Source of the DNA: Rhizobium sp. SG_E_25_P2 | GTDB lineage: Bacteria; Pseudomonadota; Alphaproteobacteria; Rhizobiales; Rhizobiaceae | NCBI RefSeq assembly: GCF_029892285.1 | Contig: NZ_JARXVM010000006.1 | Coordinates: 62,001 to 126,000, forward strand | Length of the DNA stretch: 64,000 nucleotides | Direction of reading: 5' to 3' | Shown here: one piece after another, positions 1 through 8,723 of the stretch | Layout of the letters: each line of letters starts with the position of its first letter | Position numbering within the stretch: the stretch's first letter is position 1 | Made by a program: the position numbers and the translations under genes | Notes under the pieces: model-generated | What the model was told of the DNA's origin: nothing | Databases searched by the model: none | What the model saw: only the letters and a program-made list of their open reading frames with translations

Positions 1-1926
1 CCGTCGGGGATCGGCATCGCCCTGCGGCACAATATGCGCCTCGCTGTCGACATCTGCATGGATGATTTCGCTATAGGCGGCCTCTCCCAACAGGAGATTG
101 GTGACGCCCGGCAGCGAACGCTGCTCGGCCATCAATTGGGTTGGGATCGCCGAACCTGTCATGTCGACCAGCACCACGCGCGCGCCCTTTTCCGCCATCA
201 GACGCGCCAGGCCGACAACGGAAGCAGAGCCTTCGTCACCGGATAGAGACACCGAGGCAACCAAGGCAATACCGGCGCTGATCAGATGTTCGGCCACCGC
301 CTCGCGCGAGAATTCGTCGTCAACGGGCGGCGCCGCAACCTCATTGGCCGCCACGTCTTCGTCTTCTTGCTCCACCTCGTCCTCGTCTTCGAAGGAGAGA
401 AGGCTTTTCGCGGGCGCGGGCTTTGAGACGATGCGCTGCGGTTCGGAAAGAGCGACGGTTTTCACCGTCTCGGCCTGGGGAGCAGGCGTCAGATCCTCGT
501 CGTCTTCGATGTCGGTCTCGTAACGCACAGGCCGGATGGCCCGCCCGGAGAACAGCTCCGTCAGCAGCACGAACACCGAACTGAGCATGAAGCCCGCAAG
601 CGCGGTGACGATGACGATCGGCAAGGTTTTCGGGAAATAGGGCTCGGTCGGCATCGGCGCGCGCGAGATGATGCGGGCGTCGGCCGGCGTTGCGTTCATG
701 TCCTTTTCGCTCATCGCTTCGCGATAGCGGGCGAGATAGGTTTCCAGCAATTGACGCTGGGCGCTGGCCTCGCGCTCAAGCGCGTTCAGCCCGACCCGCT
801 TCTCCTGCGAGGTGGCGGTATCGGCCTTGACCTCGCCGAGTTGCTTTAAAAGTTGCTGCTCGCGCAGTTTCGCGACCCTGGCCTCGCTTTCGAGGCTTGC
901 GAGGATCTTGCGGGTTTCAGACTGGATCTGTTGGCGAATCCCCGTGAGCTGCGAGCGCAGCCCCTTGAGACGCGGATGGCCATCCAGCAACTGCGTCGAC
1001 AGGTCGGCAATCTGGCCTTCGATGCCCGACTGGGTCTCCTTGAGGCGCTGGATCATCTGCGAGCCGACGACTTCGCCGAGCGAGTCGGCGCCGCGACCCG
1101 ATGTCAACGCGGTGCGCACCGTCTCGGCGCGGGCCTCTGCATTGGCGCGTTCGCCGCGCACCCGGGCGAGTTCCTGGGAAATGTCGTTGAGCTGCTGTTC
1201 GGAGAAGGTCGATTGCTGACCGGTCTGGAACAGATCGGACTGCGACCGGTATTGGGCGGCCTTGGCTTCCGCCTCGCGCACCTTCTCGCGCAGATTGGCG
1301 ATTTCAGGCTCCAGCCATTTCGCCGTCTCGTTGGTCGAATCGAGCTTGGCGCCAGACTGCAGCGAGAGATAAACATCGGCGATGGCGTTGGGAATGGCGT
1401 TGGCCAGCGCCGGGTCCTTGGACGAAAACTGGATGGCGATAACGCGCGATTTGTCGACCTGATAGACCTGCAGCTTCTTGGCGAACTCGCCCAGCACCCG
1501 TTCGTCGGGCGGGGCGTCGAGCGGATTTTTCATCAGGCCCAGCATCACGAAGAAGCGGGTGGCGATCGAGGGATCGGCGCTGGGGTCGAATTCCGGCCGT
1601 TCATAGAGCTTGAAGTCGCGGGCGATCGTTTTGATGAGATCGGTGGATTGCAGGAGCGCCACCTGGGAGGCGACGCCCGCCTCGTCGAGAACGCTGCCGA
1701 CCGCAGCCGCGTCGCTCGGACGGCGCGCCAGTTCCGGAGACCGCTCCTCGATCAGCACCTGCGCCTCGCTCTGATATTTGGGCGACACCAGGCTGGCGCC
1801 GGCAAAACCGAGCGCGCCAAGGCAGACGGTGGACGCGAGCACGAGCATGCGCCGGCGCCATATCGCGCCGAACAGACCCGCGAGATCAATATCCGCGTCT
1901 TCTCCATTTTTCCAAGCGCCGGACAT
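1..1926 (-). CDS. Wzz/GumC-type polysaccharide chain-length protein with degenerate kinase-like C-terminus (partial)
   Basis: The frame runs leftward from ATG 1926 and is open to the window edge (642 codons visible). A transmembrane helix at about residues 24-45 is followed by a long periplasmic part with coiled-coil stretches. A second helix at about 430-455 is preceded by the proline-rich motif PYFPKTLP, as in the Wzz/GumC/ExoP co-polymerase family, which sets exopolysaccharide chain length at the inner membrane. An acidic linker then leads to a Rossmann-like start where a BY-kinase P-loop is expected. The sequence there is SLSGDEGSASVV, without the P-loop lysine, and the second Walker segment reads VVLVDMTGS, without the usual second Asp. 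I infer a catalytically dead or divergent kinase domain. It is divergent from the export gene at 2160, so it belongs to the exopolysaccharide locus. Confidence 0.85.
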   Translation of the reverse strand, partial: MSGAWKNGEDADIDLAGLFGAIWRRRMLVLASTVCLGALGFAGASLVSPKYQSEAQVLIEERSPELARRPSDAAAVGSVLDEAGVASQVALLQSTDLIKTIARDFKLYERPEFDPSADPSIATRFFVMLGLMKNPLDAPPDERVLGEFAKKLQVYQVDKSRVIAIQFSSKDPALANAIPNAIADVYLSLQSGAKLDSTNETAKWLEPEIANLREKVREAEAKAAQYRSQSDLFQTGQQSTFSEQQLNDISQELARVRGERANAEARAETVRTALTSGRGADSLGEVVGSQMIQRLKETQSGIEGQIADLSTQLLDGHPRLKGLRSQLTGIRQQIQSETRKILASLESEARVAKLREQQLLKQLGEVKADTATSQEKRVGLNALEREASAQRQLLETYLARYREAMSEKDMNATPADARIISRAPMPTEPYFPKTLPIVIVTALAGFMLSSVFVLLTELFSGRAIRPVRYETDIEDDEDLTPAPQAETVKTVALSEPQRIVSKPAPAKSLLSFEDEDEVEQEDEDVAANEVAAPPVDDEFSREAVAEHLISAGIALVASVSLSGDEGSASVVGLARLMAEKGARVVLVDMTGSAIPTQLMAEQRSLPGVTNLLLGEAAYSEIIHADVDSEAHIVPQGDADPRR

Positions 1927-2159
1927 GCTTCACCCCACAAACAAAATATAGGCTGAAACCTAAACAAACACGGTAAGCAAACCCTTAACGGAACCGGCCT
2001 GATGGGTCCGGTTCAAAAAAACGTGAGAACAACCAGCAGCTTTACCATTCATTAACCCTACCAGAGGGATAACGAAGCTCACGGTAAGGAAGACCATTGT
2101 CTCTTGCCTGCGCATTCAACCCGCCGGCCAAACCGGCGTCACATCGGAGCCCGTCGACC

Positions 2160-2738
2160 ATGCCTGCCGTCCTGACCTGGCGCAGACTGCCGATCGCCAT
2201 GCTGCTGGCCGCCGCCGCGTTTACGACGTCGTGCACGTCTTACAGACCGGCGCCGAAATCCTTCAATGAAGCCACGATTCAGCCCTACCGGATCGATAGC
2301 GGCGATCGGCTGCGCGTCACCGTGTTCGATCAGCGCGACCTGACCAACACCTATTCGGTGGACCAGGCCGGCTACATCTCCTTCCCGCTGGTCGGCTCGG
2401 TGCCGGCGCGCGGACGGACGCTGCAGGAACTCGAGGGCCAGTTGGCCGCCAAGCTCCGTCAGGGTTTCCTGCGCAATCCCGATGTCTCCATCGAGGTCGA
2501 CCGCTACCGTTCGATCTTCGTGATGGGCGAAGTGGGCCAACCAGGCCAGTTTTCCTATGTGCCGGGCATGACGGTGCAGAACGCCATCGCCGTTGCGGGC
2601 GGTTTCTCGCCGCGCGCCAACCAGGCCAATGCTGACATCACCCGCAAGATCAATGGCGAGGTCCATACGGGCCGTGTGTCCATTTCGGACCCGGTGATGG
2701 CTGGAGATACGATTTACGTCCGCGAACGTCTGTTCTAG
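2160..2738 (+). CDS. Wza-like polysaccharide export lipoprotein
   Basis: 192 residues. An export signal of about 25 residues ends in LLAAAAFTTSC, a plausible though imperfect lipobox. A Poly_export domain follows (GDRLRVTVFDQRDL, then a β-rich GYISFPLVG segment), then an SLBB-like β-grasp segment (FVMGEVGQPGQFSYVPGMT). It probably forms or caps the outer-membrane exit channel for exopolysaccharide. It is shorter than E. coli Wza, as rhizobial export proteins often are. I chose ATG 2160, with GGAG at 2146-2149; an in-frame TTG at 2097 would only add 21 non-hydrophobic residues before the signal. It is the first gene of a rightward series and divergent from the chain-length gene. Confidence 0.85.
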   Translation: MPAVLTWRRLPIAMLLAAAAFTTSCTSYRPAPKSFNEATIQPYRIDSGDRLRVTVFDQRDLTNTYSVDQAGYISFPLVGSVPARGRTLQELEGQLAAKLRQGFLRNPDVSIEVDRYRSIFVMGEVGQPGQFSYVPGMTVQNAIAVAGGFSPRANQANADITRKINGEVHTGRVSISDPVMAGDTIYVRERLF

Positions 2739-2749
2739 GTTCGCGCCCG

Positions 2750-3889
2750 ATGGAGGACCGACCGCTCAGGATCTTGCACTGCTTTCGCTCGCCGATCGGC
2801 GGGATCTTCCGGCATGTGCGCGATCTGGCCAAGGAGCAGGCGGCAGCAGGCTGCGAGGTCGGCGTCATCTGCGACAGTTCCACAGGCGGGGAACACGAGG
2901 AGAAGCTGTTTCAATCCATCATGCCGCATCTCGCGCTGGGTTTGACCCGCATGCCGATCGACCGTTCGATCTCGCCGCGCGACATTCCGGCGTTCTGGAG
3001 GAGCTTTAAACAAATCAGGAGCTTGCGGCCGGATATATTGCATGGACATGGCGCCAAGGGCGGCGCGATGGCCAGGCTTGCCGGCACAGCCTTGCGGGTG
3101 AACAGGTATCGCGTATCCCGCCTCTATTCGCCGCATGGCGGCAGCATGCACTTCGATCCGGCCCGTCTGTCGGGTTGGCTGGTGTTTCGCCTGGAGCGCA
3201 TCCAGGAATGGGCCACCGACGCCATCGTCTTCGTCTGCGAATTCGAACGTGACGCCTATACGTCGAAGGTCGGCGCGCCGACGGTCAGAAGCGAGGTCGT
3301 CTACAATGGCGTCGGCGAGAGCGATTTCGCGCCGAGCCAGCCCAATGACGACGCTGCGGATTTTCTCTATGTCGGCATGTTGCGCGACCTCAAGGGACCA
3401 GACGTGTTCATCGACGCCTTCGCCCGCGCCGAACGGTTGCTGCGCCGCCCCTTGTCGGCGATGATGATCGGCGACGGCCCGCAACGCGACGACTATCTCG
3501 AGATGATGACCGTGCGCGGGCTCGGCCAGCGCATTCGCATGGCGCCGGCAATGAATATCCGCGAAGCCTTCGCGCTCGGAAAAACCGTCGTCGTTCCCTC
3601 CCGCGCCGAAGCCATGCCTTACATCGTTCTCGAAACGCTCGCCGCGCGAAAGCCGCTGATCGCCAGCGATGTCGGCGGGATCGCCGAAGTACTGGGGCGC
3701 GATAGCAAGGCGCTGGCGGAGCCTGGCAATCCGCAGGCGCTGGCCGAGATCATGGCCGAAAGCCTATCGGATCCGGATTGGGCAAATCACAACATGCCAA
3801 AGCCCGAACATTTCCATGAAGTGTTTTCATCTCAAACCATGGCTTCGAAAATCACCAGTCTCTACAAGGAGTTGGCGGCTAACGTTTAA
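2750..3889 (+). CDS. GT4-type glycosyltransferase
   Basis: 379 residues with the two-domain GT-B pattern. The N-terminal half has GGIFRHVRDL and DILHGHGAKGGA. The C-terminal half has the EX7E motif (EAMPYIVLE) and DVGGIAEVL, which bind the nucleotide-sugar donor in retaining GT4 enzymes. It probably adds a sugar to the lipid-linked repeat unit of the exopolysaccharide on the cytoplasmic face. It starts 11 nt after the export gene, with only a weak ribosome site. It resembles the second glycosyltransferase of this locus (6792-7937), sharing the HGH-x-K-x-G and EX7E segments, so the two are likely paralogues. Donor and linkage cannot be read from the sequence. Confidence 0.85.
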   Translation: MEDRPLRILHCFRSPIGGIFRHVRDLAKEQAAAGCEVGVICDSSTGGEHEEKLFQSIMPHLALGLTRMPIDRSISPRDIPAFWRSFKQIRSLRPDILHGHGAKGGAMARLAGTALRVNRYRVSRLYSPHGGSMHFDPARLSGWLVFRLERIQEWATDAIVFVCEFERDAYTSKVGAPTVRSEVVYNGVGESDFAPSQPNDDAADFLYVGMLRDLKGPDVFIDAFARAERLLRRPLSAMMIGDGPQRDDYLEMMTVRGLGQRIRMAPAMNIREAFALGKTVVVPSRAEAMPYIVLETLAARKPLIASDVGGIAEVLGRDSKALAEPGNPQALAEIMAESLSDPDWANHNMPKPEHFHEVFSSQTMASKITSLYKELAANV

Positions 3890-4003
3890 CTGGCGAGTCG
3901 TTAACCATGTCTCGATACGATACGGTCGCCCAACGCTGCGTAAGCGTTTCTTAGGGGCTTGTCCCTATGCTCTGGCGAACCCGAAGCATGACCGAGACTC
4001 GCC

Positions 4004-5545
4004 ATGAACCAGCCTGAAAAGCAATCGGAAATCGATATCGACGCCCTGAGACGACAAGTTTCGGAAGGCTCTATCGACGCCGCGCGCCCTGGCGAGGCCA
4101 AGCCCGAACTCAATGACTTCGCCAAGCGTGTCGCCGCCCAATATCGCGACGACAGATACTCCCCCGCCATTATGCGCGGCATGTTCCGGCTTTTGGATTT
4201 CCTGATGCTCGCGCTGGCGGGCGGCATCGCCAATTTCGGTCTGCGCGATGGCGAGGCGGCGCTGGCGCAATCGGGGATGACTTTCCTCGCCGCCGGCTTC
4301 GCCGTTCTCTCGATGCAGGCCTTCGACTGCTACCTGATCCAGAATCTGCGCACGCCGCGCCGTATGGCCTGGCGCAACGCCACGGGCTGGCTGATCGGCT
4401 TTACAGCCACGCTGGGTATCGACGAACTCGTGATCGGCGGCATCGGTCTGGCTACGATCGCGCTCTGGTTCGGGCTCGGCCTGGTCTATCTCGCGGCGCA
4501 ACGCTTTTCGCTGGCCATCCTGCTGCGCCACTGGCTGCGCAACGGCATTCTCGAACGCCGCGCCGTCATCGTCTGTGGCGGAAAGCCTGCCCAGGACCTC
4601 ATCCGTTCACTGGAAAGCCAACCGGACAACGACATCCGCATTCTCGGCATTTTCGACGACCGTCTCGATCACCGTTCGCCGGAATTGATCGCCGGTTATC
4701 CCAAACTCGGCACGGTGGCGGAACTGGTGGAATTCACCCGTCTTGCCCGCGTCGACATGCTGATCATTTCGCTGCCGCTGACGGCGGAGCAGCGTATCCT
4801 GCAATTGCTGCGCAAGCTCTGGATCCTGCCGGTTGATATTCGCATCGCCGCCCATTCCAGCAAGCTGCGCTTCCGTCCTCGCGCCTATTCCCATATCGGC
4901 CGCATGGCGATGCTCGACGTGTTCGACAAGCCGATCCGCGACTGGGACTCGGTCGCCAAGCGGGCCTTCGACCTGGCCTTCGCCACCTTGGCTATCGTAT
5001 GTCTCTGGCCGGTGATGCTCGGCGCGGCGATCGCGGTCAAGGCGACATCGAAGGGTCCGGTGTTCTTCAAGCAGAAGCGTCACGGCTTCAACAATGAGAT
5101 CATCGACGTCTTCAAGTTCCGTTCCATGTATACTGACATGGGCGACCAGAGCGCCACCAGGGCGGTCACCAAGGGCGATCCGCGCGTGACCCCTGTTGGT
5201 CGCTTCCTGCGCAAATCCTCGATCGACGAGTTGCCGCAATTGTTCAACGTCATCAGGGGCGACCTGTCTCTCGTAGGTCCCCGTCCGCACGCTGTGGCGG
5301 CCCGCACCCATGACCGCATCTACAACCAGATCGTCGAGGGCTATTTCGGCCGTCACCGCGTCAAGCCCGGCGTGACCGGCTGGGCGCAGATCAATGGCTG
5401 GCGCGGCGAAATCGACAGCGACGAAAAGATCAAGTTCCGCACCGCCTATGATCTCTATTATATCGAGAACTGGTCGCTGCTGCTCGATCTCAAGATCCTG
5501 TTCCTGACGCCCTTCAGGCTGCTCAACACGGAAAACGCCTATTGA
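4004..5545 (+). CDS. WcaJ/ExoY-family undecaprenyl-phosphate sugar phosphotransferase
   Basis: 513 residues. It has the full-length polyisoprenyl-phosphate hexose-1-phosphate transferase layout: a cytoplasmic N-terminus, about four membrane helices (residues about 65-180), a CoA_binding_3-like domain (VIVCGGKP onward) and a C-terminal sugar-transferase domain from about residue 318. Family motifs are clear: KRAFDLAFA, KFRSMYTD, DELPQLFNVIRGDLSLVGPR and VKPGVTGWAQI. It transfers a sugar-1-phosphate to undecaprenyl phosphate, the first committed step of repeat-unit assembly. A 114-bp gap precedes it, so it may have its own promoter. Its stop overlaps the TTG start of the next gene. Confidence 0.92.
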   Translation: MNQPEKQSEIDIDALRRQVSEGSIDAARPGEAKPELNDFAKRVAAQYRDDRYSPAIMRGMFRLLDFLMLALAGGIANFGLRDGEAALAQSGMTFLAAGFAVLSMQAFDCYLIQNLRTPRRMAWRNATGWLIGFTATLGIDELVIGGIGLATIALWFGLGLVYLAAQRFSLAILLRHWLRNGILERRAVIVCGGKPAQDLIRSLESQPDNDIRILGIFDDRLDHRSPELIAGYPKLGTVAELVEFTRLARVDMLIISLPLTAEQRILQLLRKLWILPVDIRIAAHSSKLRFRPRAYSHIGRMAMLDVFDKPIRDWDSVAKRAFDLAFATLAIVCLWPVMLGAAIAVKATSKGPVFFKQKRHGFNNEIIDVFKFRSMYTDMGDQSATRAVTKGDPRVTPVGRFLRKSSIDELPQLFNVIRGDLSLVGPRPHAVAARTHDRIYNQIVEGYFGRHRVKPGVTGWAQINGWRGEIDSDEKIKFRTAYDLYYIENWSLLLDLKILFLTPFRLLNTENAY

Positions 5546-6795
5546 CCGCCCTCGCCGCCCATCCCGACACATTCCGCCCCGGCCGCGCCACAGCGCGGCT
5601 GATCGGTTCGGGCATGGTTGCGGTGGGCGTCTTCCTCTCAGGGTTCGTCATCAACGAACCGGCGCCCTATGAAGTGTTCATGGCCGGCCTTATCGGCCTC
5701 TGGTTCATCCTCGGGCTGAAGATCTCGCGCACCACCGGCGTGCTGCTGATCTTCATGCTGCTCTATATGGTCGGCGGCATGCTGTCGCTGACGCAGATGT
5801 CGAAGGGCGTGGTCGACGGCGCCGTCTATCTCGCCGTCACCTTCTTTCTCGCGCTGAGCTCGGTGTTCTTCTGCGCCATCATCGAGGACGACCATCGACG
5901 GCTGACATTGATCTTTGACGCCTGGACGGCGGCGGCGGTGATCACCGCGCTGCTCGGCATACTCGGCTATTTCAACGCCTTCCCGGGCTCGCATGTGTTC
6001 ACGCTCTATGATCGCGCCAAAGGCGCGTTTCAGGATCCGAACGTGTTCGGCCCCTATCTGGTCTGCCCGGCGCTTTATCTGATCCACGGCATTCTGACCG
6101 GCAAGATCAAGCATCTGCCCATTCGGGCGGGGTCCCTCGCGATCCTCACTTTCGGCGTGTTCCTGTCTTTCTCTCGCGCCGCCTGGGCGATGTTCCTGTT
6201 CTCCGCCATGATGATGGTGGCGATCATGTTCATCAAGGAACGCTCCGGCGCGTTCCGCCTGAAGGTGCTGATCATCGTGCTCGCCGGCGCCGCGCTCGGC
6301 GTGGTCGCCATCATCGTAGCGCTGCAGATCCCGCAGATTTCCGACCTGCTGACGCAGCGCACCAAGCTGGTGCAGGATTACGACGGCGAACGGCTCGGCC
6401 GCTTCGCCCGCCACCAGCTCGGCTTTCTCTCGGCCATGAGCCAGCCGCTCGGCATCGGCCCGATGGTGTTCTCCACCATTTACCCGGAAGATGAACACAA
6501 TATCTGGCTGAAATCGCTCACCACCTATGGCTGGCTCGGTCTCCTCACTTATCTCGGTCTCGTCTGGTCTTCGATCTGGTTCGGCTTCAAATACATGTTC
6601 CGCAACAGGCCCTGGCAGCCGTTCCTGGTCGCCGCCTGGATCGTGCTCTGCGCCCATGAACTGATCGGCAATGTCATCGACACCGACCATTGGCGGCATC
6701 ATTTCATGCTGTTCGGCATCGTCTGGGGCTGCGCGGCGCTGGAACACCGGCATCAGAAACAGTTGGCGCGCCGCGCCGTCGGACAGTCGCAATGA
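5542..6795 (+). CDS. O-antigen ligase / Wzy-like polysaccharide polymerase
   Basis: 417 residues, strongly hydrophobic, with about ten to twelve membrane helices. A large periplasmic loop in the second half is followed by the Wzy_C-type segment (EDEHNIWLKSLTTYGWLGLL). It probably polymerises lipid-linked repeat units in the periplasm. Ligases and polymerases of this family are not separable by eye, but the location between the priming enzyme and a glycosyltransferase favours a polymerase. The start is TTG 5542, which overlaps the upstream TGA. No flippase (Wzx) gene is visible in this window. Confidence 0.8.
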   Translation: MTALAAHPDTFRPGRATARLIGSGMVAVGVFLSGFVINEPAPYEVFMAGLIGLWFILGLKISRTTGVLLIFMLLYMVGGMLSLTQMSKGVVDGAVYLAVTFFLALSSVFFCAIIEDDHRRLTLIFDAWTAAAVITALLGILGYFNAFPGSHVFTLYDRAKGAFQDPNVFGPYLVCPALYLIHGILTGKIKHLPIRAGSLAILTFGVFLSFSRAAWAMFLFSAMMMVAIMFIKERSGAFRLKVLIIVLAGAALGVVAIIVALQIPQISDLLTQRTKLVQDYDGERLGRFARHQLGFLSAMSQPLGIGPMVFSTIYPEDEHNIWLKSLTTYGWLGLLTYLGLVWSSIWFGFKYMFRNRPWQPFLVAAWIVLCAHELIGNVIDTDHWRHHFMLFGIVWGCAALEHRHQKQLARRAVGQSQ

Positions 6796-7937
6796 CCAAC
6801 GCAAGGCTACTCCACATTCTGCAGGTGATAGAGCCGAGCGGCGGCGGCTCCGGCCGGCATTTCAACGATCTCTGCGGCGCGCTTTCCGCGCGCGGCCATG
6901 CTGTCACGGCAATCTATTCACCGATGCGCGCCGAAGAACGCTTCGTCGACGAATTGAATAGCCTCGGCCTCGCCGGCGTGCATGCGGTGTCGATGACGCG
7001 AAGCCCCGCGCCGTCCGACATCAAATCCTGGAGAAAGATCCGGAACATCATCTCGGCGCACGGTCCCTTCGACATCATTCACGGTCATTCGTCCAAGGCC
7101 GGCGCGCTCACCCGCCTCAGGGCGCCGGGCGCGCATGTCCCGCGCGTCTACACCCCGCACGCCTTCCGCACCATGGACCCCACGCTCGGCGCCAAGGGGC
7201 GACAGATCTTCGGCGGCATCGAAAGCCTGTTCGGGCGGTTCTTTACCGATGCGCTGATCTGCGTGTCGGAGGACGAGTTGGTCCATGCCCATCGCGATCT
7301 CCACATTCCAGAAGAGATTTTGCATCTGGTCGTGAACGGCGCGAGCGCCCCGCCGAGCGGACGGCGCATCGAAATCCGCGCCCGGTATGGCTTGCACCCG
7401 GATGCATTGGTGCTCGGCTTTGTCGGCCGGTTGTGCGAACAGAAGGCTCCGGAACGTTTGGTCCGCGCCTTCGGGCGCATCTCCACACAAATTCCGGACG
7501 CGCATCTCCTGATGATCGGCTCGGGGCCGCTGGAGGGTATGGTCCGGGCGGAGATCGCCCAGAGCGGCGCCGCCGACCGTATTCGACTGGTTTCCGACAT
7601 CTCCGGGCCCGAGGCGATGCAGGCCTTCGATCTCATGGTCATGCCAAGCCGCTATGAGGCGATGTCCTATGTGATGCTCGAGGCCGAAGCCTTCGGCCTG
7701 CCGATGGTGCTCACCCGCGTGGGCGGCGCAACGACTGTGGTCGACGACGGCGAGAACGGCCTGCTGATCGCCAATGAAGACGATCCCGCCGCATTGGCGA
7801 ACGCCCTTGCCGAGGCCATCGCGCCTGACAGTTTGACACGCCTGCGGATCGCCGCCGCCAACCGCCGAGAGCGGCATTCGCTCACGCGCATGGCCGATGA
7901 GACGGAAGCCGTCTATCGCAGCCTCGTGCGGCGCTGA
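6792..7937 (+). CDS. GT4-type glycosyltransferase
   Basis: 381 residues. It has GT-B fold signatures: GGGSGRHFNDL near the N-terminus, DIIHGHSSKAGALTRL, a PHAF segment, and the EX7E motif EAMSYVMLE in the donor domain, followed by TRVGGATTVV. It probably extends the exopolysaccharide repeat unit. ATG 6792 overlaps the upstream TGA in an ATGA arrangement, so translation is likely coupled to the polymerase gene. It is similar to the glycosyltransferase at 2750-3889. It is the last gene of the exopolysaccharide series. No clear terminator follows. Confidence 0.86.
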   Translation: MTNARLLHILQVIEPSGGGSGRHFNDLCGALSARGHAVTAIYSPMRAEERFVDELNSLGLAGVHAVSMTRSPAPSDIKSWRKIRNIISAHGPFDIIHGHSSKAGALTRLRAPGAHVPRVYTPHAFRTMDPTLGAKGRQIFGGIESLFGRFFTDALICVSEDELVHAHRDLHIPEEILHLVVNGASAPPSGRRIEIRARYGLHPDALVLGFVGRLCEQKAPERLVRAFGRISTQIPDAHLLMIGSGPLEGMVRAEIAQSGAADRIRLVSDISGPEAMQAFDLMVMPSRYEAMSYVMLEAEAFGLPMVLTRVGGATTVVDDGENGLLIANEDDPAALANALAEAIAPDSLTRLRIAAANRRERHSLTRMADETEAVYRSLVRR

Positions 7938-8316
7938 GGTGCATCGGATAGTCGCGCGCCGCCGATCCGCGCGCCCCATGTCGAGACGCCGAAGCCGGCG
8001 AAAATAATTATGAATTAATCAATTCCCTGCACTCCCCGCAAGGCCGGGGAACCTCGGCTCGCGTTTCCGGTTCTTCAGCCTTGCTGAGGGAGGCGAGTAT
8101 GGGGTCTGGATTTGTGGAATGGTGTCTTGTGGCGGGAATGATCGCCGGATGGTTGCTCAGCTTCGCATCGGGTTGCGGTCTTATTTCATAGCCATGCGAC
8201 ACAACGAAGCGCGCTGATGACGCTGTGCGACGCGCGAATATCAACATGTCACCACGAACGTGTCCGCACACAGAGGCGACTACACCAATATAGAGCTGGA
8301 ATTTTAGAAGAAAACG
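7938..8316. other. intergenic stretch, no supported gene
   Basis: 379 bp between the exopolysaccharide series and the tRNA. It holds an AT-rich run near 8002-8022. A short antisense frame in it has no ribosome site or recognisable sequence. I see no integrase remnant or repeat of the tRNA end. Confidence 0.5.
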
Positions 8317-8390
<74 letters not shown>

Positions 8391-8723
8391 TACGACGTTT
8401 TCAAACTGTTCTCAGAACAGTTTCAGGACTTTGCGCAACCCGTTCCAACGGAGACCGTTGGACTTGCGCTCGACGCGCCGCGTTGCGTTCAGACCTCGCC
8501 CTAAGGCTTGGGTTCGTTAGACTTTCCCCGTGGAAGAAGCAAGCGTAAAATGTTCCGAGCCCTCGCTTTTCCGTGCACAAACATCATGCCCGACCGGTTT
8601 TCCACCCCCTCCGCCGTTCGGCGCACCGCGTTGGGCGCTTGCATTGCAAACTGGCAAAACATCTTTAAGGTGCCGCAAGAATGGTCAGGCGGCAATGGCA
8701 GGCTTGGCGGGGATAGACGCGCG
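8391..8723. other. intergenic stretch with two inverted repeats
   Basis: 333 bp between tRNA-Pro and the sensor kinase. It holds a perfect 21-bp palindrome at 8403-8423 (AAACTGTTCT-C-AGAACAGTTT). Next to it is a compound stem-loop at 8433-8469, with TCCAACGG/CCGTTGGA arms inside GCGCAA/TTGCGC arms. The rest shows nothing I can assign; it should include the promoters of the divergent tRNA and kinase genes. Confidence 0.6.

Noticed and set aside
853-1956. Long rightward open frame of 367 codons
   Set aside because: It is antisense to the chain-length gene, whose frame has clear family motifs and runs off the edge. High-GC third positions create such mirror frames.
1981-2030. GGAAC at 1991 followed by GTTC as an EcfG promoter, or the GAACCGG/CCGGTTC stem as a terminator
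   Set aside because: The second box is not CGTT at 16-17 bp, and the stem is followed by A, not T, on the forward strand and by no T run on the reverse.
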